Assembly: GCA_021399435.1 (NCBI GenBank)
Contig: JAJTUP010000002.1
Coordinates: 372,001 to 436,000, forward strand
Origin: Diaporthe sp. PMI_573
Taxonomy: Eukaryota > Ascomycota > Sordariomycetes > Diaporthales > Diaporthaceae
Length of the DNA: 64,000 bases
Reading direction: 5' to 3'
Shown here piece by piece: positions 19,823-29,867 of this stretch. Positions within the stretch are counted from its first letter, which is position 1, and every line of letters starts with the position of its first letter. The notes beneath the pieces are model-generated. The model had not been told where the DNA came from, made no database searches, and saw nothing but the letters and a program-made list of their open reading frames with translations. Position numbers and translations under genes: made by a program.

Positions 19823-22111
19823 ATGGACGCAGGGCCGAGCAGGCGGACAAGGGTCTTGAATGGCTGGTAGGCAGAGCTACCCTTAATCGGATTTCATTAA
19901 GGCTGACACTTGGGCACGGTCTTTAGTCAAGCCTGTAGAGGTGAGTTGACTGTATCTATTGGGACACGAGGACCCAGCCAAGCTAAGCTGACCGAGATAC
20001 AATAGCCCGACACGTCAGATGTGAGCCCTTGATACAGATTCTATTCATTTCAAAATCCCTTACTTATCCCCTTAGGCGACGAGAAGATTCCATCATGCCA
20101 ATCCTGCACCAAGGATGGCATCGAATGTGTGCGGACTACCAATGTCCGATTCCGAGGCTTCAACAAGTCTGGCTCAGACACGTACTCGTTTCCAGAGGAT
20201 CAGACCTGGGTGCAAAGCGATGGGGAGTGTGAGTCAGTCACAAAATAGGCTCACAGACCGATCATTCTAACGAGCCAGTGACATACTTCGACGAGACGAC
20301 CATGGTCAGCAGATGCTATGAAGACCAGGACTACCTCGAAACCGATCAACACGACCCATGGGTCGACGGCCCTGGGCAGGCAGGAGTTGCAAGTTTGGTA
20401 CATAATGTTGGTCCTCTGAACAACACAGACGCTCAAGACGTAGAGATGACCTCGGGTGGGTCTTCTCTCCAAAAGCCATTGGACGAGGCAGGAAGCAGCA
20501 GAGCCAGGTCTGATGCACACTTGCACGCTGCAACAACAGTACATGAAGGTCATAATCGCACACTACTAGCGGCAACCCCGCGAACCGAGTCTTTTACCGT
20601 TCACGGCTCACCTGGAAGCACATCTTCTCGCTCATACTCTACAGTCTATCCTCTCTCCGTTGCCACGGGGCCTTCCAATACGATACTGACACAACGGGAA
20701 GCCGTGTTGATGCGTAACTTCACTGATAATATGGCTCTATGGGTAACATCCCTTCAACGCCACGATGGCTACTTGAAAATTCCTCTAATCGCGAGCGCAG
20801 GCTGACATCACCGATCGGGGACGCCATTTCGAGACCGAAGTACCTCGTCGAGCTTTATACCACCCCACTCTACGTTATGCCATCTTCGCCTTCTCCTCGC
20901 GCCACATCAACAGACACCGACGTGGTCAGGAGTCGACTGAGGCCCTGGAGTACTATGACAAGTGCCTGAATCTCTTGATACCCACCATATCCAATCCCGA
21001 GAACCATGTTACCGAGGAGGTGTTTGCCGCGGTCGCTATACTTCGACAGTACGAGGAAATGGACTGTATGATGACTTTAGCCGTGTTTCTCACGGGAAGA
21101 AAGCCTGGACGGAGCGCTGACATCACCTATAGCTGAGGACCGAAGACTCCATCTCACGGGGACGACACGCATAGTCAATTCGATGCGCGACTGGGGCTTC
21201 ACGCCGGGCCTCAGAGAGGCATCGGCCTGGCTCTGCCTGCGCCAGGACATATACATATCCATGGTGCAACAGTCACCGCTAAAGACGGACCTGGATGCTT
21301 TCCTGCAATCAGACATATACACCCGAGACGATGATATGGCGTACGCGGCAAGGGTAGTCGTGATCGTGGCCCGTACTCTTATCGGCACCGCTGCCGAGGC
21401 CGCTGAAACGAGAGAGCATATATTGAGAGAGGCACGCACCGAGCTTGACGAGTGGTATGAGTCAAGGCCTCCGTCGTTCAATCCAACTTGGGTCGGAACC
21501 GGGAACGGCGAAGCCAGGAGGCTTCCTGAGATATGGATGCTCCTACCTTGCAATGGTACGTAACCCGCGACTCGAGACAATGCAGAAAGCAGCAAGCTGA
21601 GCGTGACTAGCGTTCGGACTGCAATACTATCACGTTGCCGTTATTCTACTGGCTCTTTCGGAGCCAGCGACTCAAAAGTCGGGCTACGATGGCCTGAGGG
21701 AAAACAGACGCAGGGAGGTATGTCACCCGAACGGTGCACTGGCAACAGCCTCAAAAGGCCTTCATACTTTCATGGGGTCTTATGACAAGAAAAAGAAAGA
21801 CTTACCAATTCTTGAGCATCTAGAGCGTTGTGCGCAAGCATCTGCGGAGCATAATTGGTCTCGCGAATTCAAACCAAGGCGCGGAAAATCTTCTTTTCAT
21901 GGCGAGACACGCCATATCTGTTTGTGAGCAATCCACCTCCTTCACCTCTTCAGATCGCCACTAACAAGAGTAACTCAAAGGGGGCGGAGTCCTCGTTGAC
22001 AAGGCGGATCAGCAGGCCGTCAAGATATTCCTCCAACATATGCAGCAGACCACCTCATGGAACACAGAGCCGATGGTCACTTCATTGCAAGAACAATGGG
22101 ACGAGTTTTGA
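19823..22111 (+). CDS. Zn2Cys6 transcription factor with fungal_trans_2-like domain; micro-exons in zinc cluster
   Basis: Ten exons: 19823-19866, 19927-19940 (14 nt), 20006-20020 (15 nt), 20076-20228, 20279-20742, 20801-21065, 21133-21555, 21611-21717, 21824-21923 and 21981-22111, giving about 571 aa. Splicing the first four yields a complete cluster, NGCQACRARHVRCDEKIPSC then QSC and GIEC. None of the six cysteines is contiguous in the genome with all the others. The rest contains MALWADITDRGRHFE and LRYAIFAFSSRHINR, typical of the PF11951-type activation region. If the last intron is retained the protein ends about 28 residues shorter at 21961. Probably nuclear; its position at the edge of the tailoring cluster makes it a second candidate cluster regulator. 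It converges with the inositol-dehydrogenase-like gene. Confidence 0.85.
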
Positions 22112-22164
22112 AAAGTTTTGTCTAGCAACGCGAAATCTATTAAGAATGCAGGCATGGTGTATGC

Positions 22165-23400
22165 TTACAACTTGGGTTGCTCGATTCTCTTCCCGGACTC
22201 GTCGAACCGGATTTGTATGCCCTTAACCAGAGCCTCCTGGATCCAAGCACCGATCTGCACGGCCTTAACCGCATTGTTAAGGTCAAGCGGTAACTTCTTG
22301 TTGTCCAGACAGCATTCGGCAAACTCGTTCGCCTCCTGGACGAAAGCACCCTCGAAGCGGCCGTAATAATGAGCGGGCACCTCGCGGGTGATGCCGTTGG
22401 GACCGTAGTAGTTGACAAAGTTCTTCTGCGGGTTCGTGTTGACAGAGAGCTTGCCCTCGGTGCCGATGACCTCGGTGACATCTTCCTGACCGTGCGCCAT
22501 CATGCGCGAGCAGTAGTAGTTAGCGATTTGCCCGCCCCAGAACTCGACGATGCCGACAGCGTTGTCGTAGTCTGGTACGTGTCAGTCACCTGCACGAGTC
22601 CTAAAGTGATGCATTCCGGAACATTCCAAAACATGAAAGACGGTGATCCATGAAAGGAGAAGAATGATGCTTACCGTTGTACTTCTTGAGCGCTGGCTGG
22701 ACTGCGGTGATGCCGTACGCCGATATGCTCTTGGGTACGACGTTGTCGCCAAAGAACCACAGCGTCAGGTCGATGTCGTGTACCGACATGTCGACGAAGA
22801 CGCCCCCCGACCAGGCCGCATACTCCACGAAGAAGCCTGATGGGTCGTGCTTGTCACACGTCTGGCTGCGGACCACGGAGGGGCGCCCGATCAGCCCCTG
22901 CTCCATCTTGGAGTGGGCGTCGCGGTAGGATTCATCAAAGCGCCGGGAGAAGCCGCACATGACTTTCAGATGTGGCCGCTTGCGGGCCTCGGTGACGACT
23001 TGTTTGCACTGTCACGTCAAATAAGCCACTGCTATGGTGATCATACACAGAATTTCAGATATATGGGGCTACTTACGACGTCTATGCTTGTCGACAGCGG
23101 CTTCTCGCACAGAACGTGCAGGTTCTTCTCCATGGCCTGTATGGCCTCCTCGGCGTGGACCGAGGTGGCGGTGCCGATGACCACAGCCATGAGCCCCTCA
23201 TGCTCGATCATCTTCTTGTAGTCATCGTACAGCGTCACACCGTACGGCTCGAGGTTCTCCTTGCCCCATGCCAGCTCAGCCGGATCTGGCGAGAAGGCGG
23301 CGACGAGCTCGGCTCGCGGGGTTCTGTGCAGGAAGTTGATGGCATGACGCTTGCCCATGCGCCCGAGGCCGGCGGCCGCGATCTTGAGCTTCTGTGTCAT
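22165..23400 (-). CDS. Gfo/Idh/MocA oxidoreductase, inositol 2-dehydrogenase-like
   Basis: NAD(P)-dependent sugar/cyclitol dehydrogenase, likely myo-inositol to scyllo-inosose. Exons 23400-23077, 23008-22675 and 22571-22165 give 354 aa, the family length. The Rossmann motif AGLGRMGKRHA is at residues 9-19. The catalytic-loop CEKPLS and the substrate/active-site segment FVDMSVHDIDL are intact. The C-terminal domain contains EVIGTEGKL and EANEFAECCL as in bacterial inositol dehydrogenases. It is divergent from a sugar/inositol MFS transporter, a pairing that argues for an uptake-plus-oxidation unit. A TATAAAGA-like element lies at 23524-23531 on the minus strand, about 125 bp before the start codon. 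Confidence 0.92.
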
Positions 23401-24323
23401 GATTGTGCGGGGTGAGGGGAGGGAGGAAGTGTTGATGGGCTGGGAAGGGAGGGTTTCTTGATACGAAGGATGGAGGAGAACAGCGTGCCACGTTTGACCA
23501 GAATTACATTGGCAGAGGTCTCCTCTTTATACTTGTCCGGTCTCACATGCTGAGGAAAACCTGCTATGTGCCGCAGACGCAACTGTGTGGAACCTTGGGT
23601 CCAGATAAATGCCATACACGATGATGCACGGAGACTTTCTCTGTGGTTGAGCAATTCCTAGCGAAGACTTCGTCGTGGGAAGCTGCGATTGTGTGGGGCG
23701 GACCAACACACTTACACCGGAGACACTTGCCTCTCCGGAAAGACCTGCCACGACCTCGGAAAGAGTTCCCCTTGTCTGTTCTGAAGCCCCACAATTGGCA
23801 TTCCCCCCCGCAGCACACACACTGGGTTAACGTTTTCCAGTTAGCACGTGCCATGGTACCGTCTACAATTGCAAACATGATCCCGGATCCGACACGCTCT
23901 TCCGGCTGGACCAGTCCAGGACGGCGGTTTGTCCCCAGAATCTTGGAATCTGGGGAAATGATGGGGAAAGACTTCCGCAAAACCTGGGGTATCGCCCTGC
24001 TGGACGAAGGTAAATGCGGCGAGGCCACCCCCCGGCGAGTGCTCAAGAAAGTCTACGTGCTTGCTCAGGGCCATTGACTCGCTCCGTCGAGGTCTGGGCT
24101 TCTCGTCGAAGCCAGAATTTGATAATGGCAGCCCTTTTGCCCGTACTATCATTCGTCTTTCTATAAGAATTGCGGATCCCCTGCCGTGAGGCATCAGCAT
24201 TCTTCTCCCCATCTCCAGCCAACAAGTTCCAAGTCAAGATCGGGATAACACATTATTTGGCGGGTTGGATCCCGACTTCTCTCCTCGCTCGACCAAATTT
24301 GTAAATCCCATCATCCTGTCAAT
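23401..24323. promoter_or_regulatory. Bidirectional promoter of the inositol-type gene pair
   Basis: 923 bp between divergent start codons; no gene in it is supported. It holds a TATA-like element for the dehydrogenase (23524-23531, minus). Overlapping short frames on both strands have no domain content. Confidence 0.5.
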
Positions 24324-26103
24324 ATGTCTCCCAACGAGGCAGACGTGCCCAAAAGCGTCACCGAGCACCTCGAGCGGACAATCTCAAATGATGCCGTGCT
24401 CAAGGTTGCCGAGCATGCTGACCTCGAGGCCATCGAAGAGACCACACCGGGCAGATTTGTCTGGCTCTGTGCTTGTGCCACAGCCATCGGCGGTATGCTC
24501 TTCGGCTACGATGTACGTCCACCTTCTGTGTACTCCTTAGCTTGCTACATGGCCCCGTCGAAACCCCCCTCCCAAAGATATTGGGGTCAGCCCCGAGATG
24601 GGTCTTTAATTAACTTTCCCACAGACAGGTGTCATCTCTGGCGTGCTGGTCGTGATCGGGTCAGACTTGGACAATAAACCCCTCGGCAGCTCTGACAAGG
24701 AGCTCATCACGGCACTGTGTGCTGCAGGAGCCCTGGTCGGGGCTGTAGTCGCCGGAGTCACTGCGGACATGTATGGCCGTCGACCCGCCATCTGGTTTGC
24801 GTCCGTTTTATTCACCATCGGTGCTGTGATTCAAGCAGCCTCCTACACCATCGCTCAAATGTCCGTGGGTCGCGTTGCTGTTGGGTTGGGTGTTGGATCC
24901 GCTTCCATGGTAAGCCTGACTTCCCAACTTTTGCTTCTTGAAGTAGGAACATGTTTCTAACCTGATTTCTATATGCCATAGATCGTTCCTCTGTACATAG
25001 CAGAAATCTCTCCCGCCAGGTTCCGCGGCAGGATGATATCAATCGACATGATCTTCCTCGGCACCGGCTCAGTCCTGGCCTACGCTTTCGACGCGGCCTT
25101 CTACACGGTGGCACACGGCTGGCGTTATATGGTTGGCATAGGCGGCATCCCGTCTATAATCCTTGGCGTCCTTCTCTTCTGGTGTCCCGAGTCACCTCGT
25201 CAGCTCATGTTCCATGGCAGACGCGAAGAGTGCGAGAGGGTCTTGAGACGGATCTACCCCAACGCCACCGAGGAACACGTCGCCAACAAGCTCCAATCCC
25301 TCGAGAACGGCGTCAACGCGTCCAAGGCCCTCAGCGAGGAGATCTCGTGGCGCACCTCAATCAAGAACATCTTCACGGTACCCGCGAACCTGCGAGCCAC
25401 TATTGCGGCGTGCGGCCTCATGGCCTTCCAGCAGTTCTGTGGCTTCAACACGCTCATGTACTACTCGTCCACACTTTTTGATATTGTAGGGTTCTCGAAC
25501 CCCATCGCAGTGGGCACCGTCGTCGCCGTGACGAACTGGATCTTCACCGTCCTGTCCATCTTCCTGATAGACCGCGTCGGCCGCAGGAGGATCCTCCTCT
25601 GGACGATGTGGGGGATGCCCGTCTGCCTGGTCATCGCGGCCGTCGCCTTCCGGTGGATCCCCCTCGACCTGAACACCCTGGAGCTCACGGACAACAACAT
25701 CGGCTGGCCGGCCTACCTGGTCCTCGTCATGATGATCCTGTTCGTCGCCTTCTACGCGGCGGGCCTCGGCTGTGTGCCGTGGCAGGCGAACGAGTTCCTA
25801 CCCATGGAGGTCCGCGCGATGGGGACGACGCTGATCAACATCTCTAACTGGGGGCCTAATATTGTCGTCTCGGCTACCTTCCTGACAATGATGCGGAACA
25901 TGACGCCGTCCGGGACTTTCGGGTTCTATGCTGGCCTTTCCTTCCTCGGCTGGGTATTTGTGTATTTCTGCTTCCCTGAGGCGGCGAACATGACCCTTGA
26001 GGAAGTACGCGTTGTGTTTCAGCATGGGTTTGGCGTCAGGTACGCTGAGGAGTGGCGCAAGCAACGGAAGATTCAGCAGAGGGCTATCACCAGCGATGTC
26101 TAA
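24324..26103 (+). CDS. MFS sugar transporter, myo-inositol transporter-like
   Basis: Twelve-TM proton-coupled sugar porter of the plasma membrane. Exons 24324-24512, 24625-24909 and 24982-26103 give 531 aa. Family motifs include FGYDTGVISG after TM1, ADMYGRRPA in the 2-3 loop, SPARFRGRM, the central PESPRQL, FCGFNTLMYYSS in TM7, DRVGRRR, and PWQANEFLPMEVRA near TM10. The start has about 55 cytosolic residues, usual for fungal inositol transporters (Itr type). Divergent pairing with an inositol-dehydrogenase-like gene supports inositol, or a related cyclitol, as substrate over glucose. Specificity remains inferred. Confidence 0.92.
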
Positions 26104-26573
26104 GGTGATAATGTTGGAATTATGCTGCGTGTAATGTTATGTCAACACAAGAAAATCATTGTCATGTTTGGCAAGGTTATTACCTGATCTGCACGTGCCT
26201 CGAGAGTTGTGTGAACACCAATATTGCACGACGAATAAGCTTCAGTCCTAAAACATGATATTTCTCGGCTAGCAAAATCTAGAGTATGGTTTGAAAAGGG
26301 TATGATAGACCATCTCAACAAAGACATTCGTCCAGACGCATGCCTGCAGAGTTTTCCAAGCAGAACGCCTCGTATTGCCAAATTAGTGTCCGACGAAAGC
26401 AGATATCAAGCAATCAAACGCCACATTGTTTAGGGTTCATAAAATAGCTGGACATGAAGAGAAAAAGAAAATCAGCTTGCCATCGTGCGCTTTCATCACT
26501 GTGTTCCTTCATAACAAACATCAGAATACCTCTACCGTGCTACTAAACCCACAAGTTCAGACCCCTGAGCCAC
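26104..26573. other. Convergent 3' flanks
   Basis: 470 bp between the transporter stop and the stop of the TMEM184-type gene. AT-richer sequence; I see no gene, repeat or RNA in it. Confidence 0.5.
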
Positions 26574-27988
26574 TCAAGCCTGACCAAACTCCCCTGTCTG
26601 AGCCCTCCGGACGGTACTCACGCCAACCTTGCGGTTCTCCTTGCTCAGCATGGTGAACCCAAAGATGAAGCCGGAGATGAGCTCGCTGGGGTTAAGCATG
26701 CCGAGCCAGGCCCAGATTCCGAGGGGCCCGCCCTGGTACCGCGTCCCCGCGGCGCCGACGGCGGTGTAAGGGCCGGCGGGCTTCGAGGGAGGGGCGGGCG
26801 AGCCGGCGGAGGTAGAGCCGGACTCGAGGTCTGCCTGGGCGAGGGGCATGTGCTTGCCCGCGTTCTCGAGGTAGTAGGGCTTCACGTCGTAGGCGAAGTG
26901 GAAGAAGATGGAGAAGGGGACCGTGAGCAATGCCATTACCATCACCGGGATTCCAATGAAGTCGTCGGACCAGGAGAAGTAGGCTGTTGGCTTCAGGGGG
27001 GATGGGTCGATGGAACGGAGGATCCAGTAGATGAGCTGGGAAGGGGGTAGGTTGTTAGTCGGGCTGGGGTTATGTGATTTGTGACGGGGCAGATGGGAGT
27101 CTTGCGGGGACTTACCTGGATGATACCAGTAATGGCAACGAGCAGCTTGAAGGCGCCCAGCTTGGCGAGAGGCTTGTGGTGCGCCAGCCGCCCCTTGAGG
27201 GCACCGTACAGCCTCAGGCAGGACATGATGGCCAGTGTCAGGCTGACATTGTGGATGATATCGAGCCAAAGATGGCCAAAGTATGGCTTGCTGCTCGCGA
27301 GGCAGTAGACGCCCTGAGACTCGAAGATGGCAGTGAAGATAGCTACGAGGGCCTGGACAGCAGGGTACTGGAAGATGAGCATCCACATCTTGCGGTACCA
27401 CTCCAGGCCATTGATAGGCTCCTCCTCGACCTCGGGCTGAGGGCCATAGTCCCCGCGGCGGCCCCTTCCTCGCCGTCCGGCAGCGCCCTTCTTCTTCTTC
27501 TGCGGGACTTTAAGAGCGGCGAAGAAGACCTCGCGGTGCTCGTCCGAGGGTGATACGAACTGGCACATGAGGAGGAAGAAGTTGCACAGGGCGATGGACT
27601 GGACAAAGTCGAGCCAGGGGTTGATGTAGACGTAGGCGTTGGGGAAGGACACCTCGAGGAAGCAGCCGATGGCGAAGACGGGAAGGTAGCAGCAGATCCT
27701 GAGGATGTTGAGCTGCTCGTTGGGCCTCGACAGGTGCGTGGCATGCCTGAACATGAGGATGAAGAGGCTGACGAGGACGAAGCAGGCAGATGCACCGGTG
27801 ATGATCTGGTTGATGGTGAAGAAGTCGTGGCCGCCGGCCAGCTTGGCGGTCTCGGTGTTGGTCAGCGGCCGGGGCATGGCGCACACATGGCCGTTCTTGC
27901 TTGTGTAGTTGTATGGCTCGGTGTCTGAGGACCGGGCCACCAGCTGAGGCAGACTGGCGACCATGCGGTCGTAGAACTGCGACGCCAT
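26574..27988 (-). CDS. TMEM184/OST-alpha (organic solute transporter alpha) family membrane protein
   Basis: Seven-TM protein with exons 27988-27116 and 27035-26574, about 445 aa. The start is the ATG at 27988 in a good context (GCCATGGC); the open frame further up uses GTG. The first TM follows HDFFTINQIITGASACFV. Family hallmarks are the segment with PNEQLNILRI after TM2, YINPWLDFVQSIALCNFF, a charged KKKKG...RRGRGRRG loop with acidic patch, and SDDFIGIPVMVMALL. The tail is less sure: GTGAGT at the KVG codons could start a further intron that would replace the last few residues. In fungi the role is unknown; relatives localise to vacuolar/endosomal membranes. The N-terminal NYTS is a potential glycosylation site. 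Confidence 0.88.
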
Positions 27989-29273
27989 GGCTGAAGGGCT
28001 GGTTGTTGCCAACAACACTACTTGATTACTTGGCGAACTGGACTGTTGAAGTTTCTGGATGAAGGCGCCAAGATCTTGACGGCGGAGTGGCGTATGTTAT
28101 CAGATAGAGGAGGCGAAAAGGGAACAAATGTGACGATGAGCGTGTATACTGATAGATATTCACGAGAGAAGGATGGGAACTGGACTGAGAATTGGATTGG
28201 GATTAAGGGTGGCCATTTTCTCTTTTAGAGGAATTCTAGCAGCCCAGCTGCGGCTGCCACCGTGGTAGGCGATGCCGCCCTCATCTGCACGGTCTGACAA
28301 GAAGTCATCCCGCATTGTCGAGGCTGGTCGTGCTGAGGCCGTGGTTGCGTCGAGCCTGTTGGCTGGAGATGTCAGCCACGGCAGGGATGTCCATCCTCAG
28401 GCAGGGGTCCGGCAGGGATTCAACAGGGATATGGAAGCGGGCTTGATGCGGGATCGCACTCGGTTTCGCACCAGTGGGGCTGTGGGGCCAATAGGGCGGT
28501 GCCCGAGAGACAGGGTGCCTTTTTCCCTAAAGCTTGTTTCGAAAAAAGGCACCCAAATCCGCTGCAGAGGTGCACTAGTCCTCGTTTGACAAAAGGCACC
28601 ACGCATGTCGCCGTTGGCGCCAACTAGATGCCAGAGTCAATGCCGGAGTCAGACATTCAATCAGTGTTATGTTAATTCTCCATTCACCGGGACTGGAAAC
28701 CTCGAACGTTAAATAGGTACCGCGTCCCGCGTCCTTGTTGGCCCAGCATCCGCCCCACCCCTGCAACACATTGCTGTGGTAGGCTAATATAGTAAGCTGG
28801 CACGCTGGTACCTTTATTCGGTCCCTCGCACGTCAACCAATCTTCACTGTCATCCGCCCACGCGTACTTGCACTGCCCGCCCACTGCCCGCCCCGTTGGC
28901 TTCATTCCTTCCGGACCCGACCTGCCGACGTATCCCATCCAGAGGCAGCCAAGACGCTTGACAAAGCTTGTCTTCTCTTACTGCACTACTGCACGACCCG
29001 GTATGCTACGCCGCAAACTAAGGATATGATTATCCGTAAATCCATCCGTCTCACCCCCCCACCCTTCCATTTATCCACATTGCTTCAACTCCGCGGCTTG
29101 TCTGGCTGGACTTGCTGGTGCCTACCAGTTCAGCCACAGTGCTATTCCCGCTTACAGTCCCTCGGCTGTCGTGCCCCACCCGGCGAGCTATAACACAACT
29201 CCGGCCCCACTCCGTCTACAAACTTTTCTCTCCTTTGTAAATCTCTTCTCAACCTCCCCATCCATCAACAACA
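27989..29273. other. Upstream region of TMEM184-type gene and tRNA
   Basis: 1.3 kb with no supported protein gene. It contains the inverted repeat at 28514-28553 and several short GC-rich stretches. CT-rich runs near 29041-29090 and 29221-29270 precede the tRNA. Confidence 0.45.
28514..28553. repeat. Imperfect inverted repeat GGTGCCTTTTTC / GAAAAAAGGCACC
   Basis: Arms 28514-28525 and 28541-28553 could form a hairpin with a loop of about 15 nt. A third copy of the right arm core (AAAAGGCACC) follows near 28591-28600. It may be a regulatory element of the TMEM184-type gene or a small transposon remnant; neither is demonstrated. Confidence 0.5.
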
Positions 29274-29373
29274 GGACCGTTGGCCCAATGGCAAGGCGTC
29301 TGACTACGACTCGTGATCTTCTCACGAGATCTCCGGAATCAGGAGATTGCAGGTTCGATCCCTGCACGGTTCA
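29274..29373 (+). tRNA. tRNA-Arg(ACG) with 28-nt intron
   Basis: The cloverleaf is complete. Acceptor GGACCGT (29274-29280) pairs with ACGGTTC (29366-29372) with one G-U. The D arm is GCC/GGC with AATGGCAA. The anticodon stem TCTGA (29299-29303) pairs with TCAGG (29339-29343, last pair G-U). The loop is CT-ACG-A...A with anticodon 29306-29308, and the T arm GCAGG-TTCGATC-CCTGC closes it. The intron (29310-29337) is at the canonical 37/38 site and contains its own CTCGTGA/TCACGAG hairpin. The variable loop is AGATT; the discriminator is A at 29373. Exact intron ends could shift by a base. Confidence 0.93.
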
Positions 29374-29867
29374 TTAACATCTGGATGTTCAGCAGTGAGC
29401 CTCAAAGCTCATGTAAAACATCCGTTTTGCTGTTTGGGAATCAGGAAAGGCTCATCAGAGAGATGGGGTCTCCTACCCAGTCTGCGATTCATCGCCAGAG
29501 TATGCGGAGTATTCTTTGTGCTTGCATGCAGCAGAGACTATGGAGTTGTACTGTCTGTCCATGCGTGCAGAATCAGTCCGGTGGTTGCACTCCCGTGCTG
29601 GTACTTTTTGTCGTGGTACCTTGAATGGTTCATATACTACATTTATGCAGGTATATAAGCAGGTAGGTAATAGTAATGATGGAGGAAGTCAACCCTGGAA
29701 CATAATGCACCGCTAGAGCAGCAAAGGACAACCGTCTGGATACATGTCCAATGTCTTATTTCAAGCAGCCAGATTCCCGAGGGGAGAACCCCATCAGCTC
29801 AGGCTCCTGCCGCTTATCATGCGTGGTGCTTGCGAGTCTTGACATTGAAACCTGAAGCCTCACGAGC
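29374..29867. other. Flank between tRNA and permease 3' end
   Basis: 494 bp; short overlapping frames only. No domain, RNA or repeat seen. Confidence 0.4.

Noticed and set aside
19471..19926. 151-codon plus-strand frame before the second regulator
   Set aside because: No domain, and it overlaps regulator exons 1-2 in another frame; the spliced zinc cluster explains the region better.
27074..27553. 159-codon plus-strand frame
   Set aside because: Antisense shadow of the TMEM184-type exon 1.
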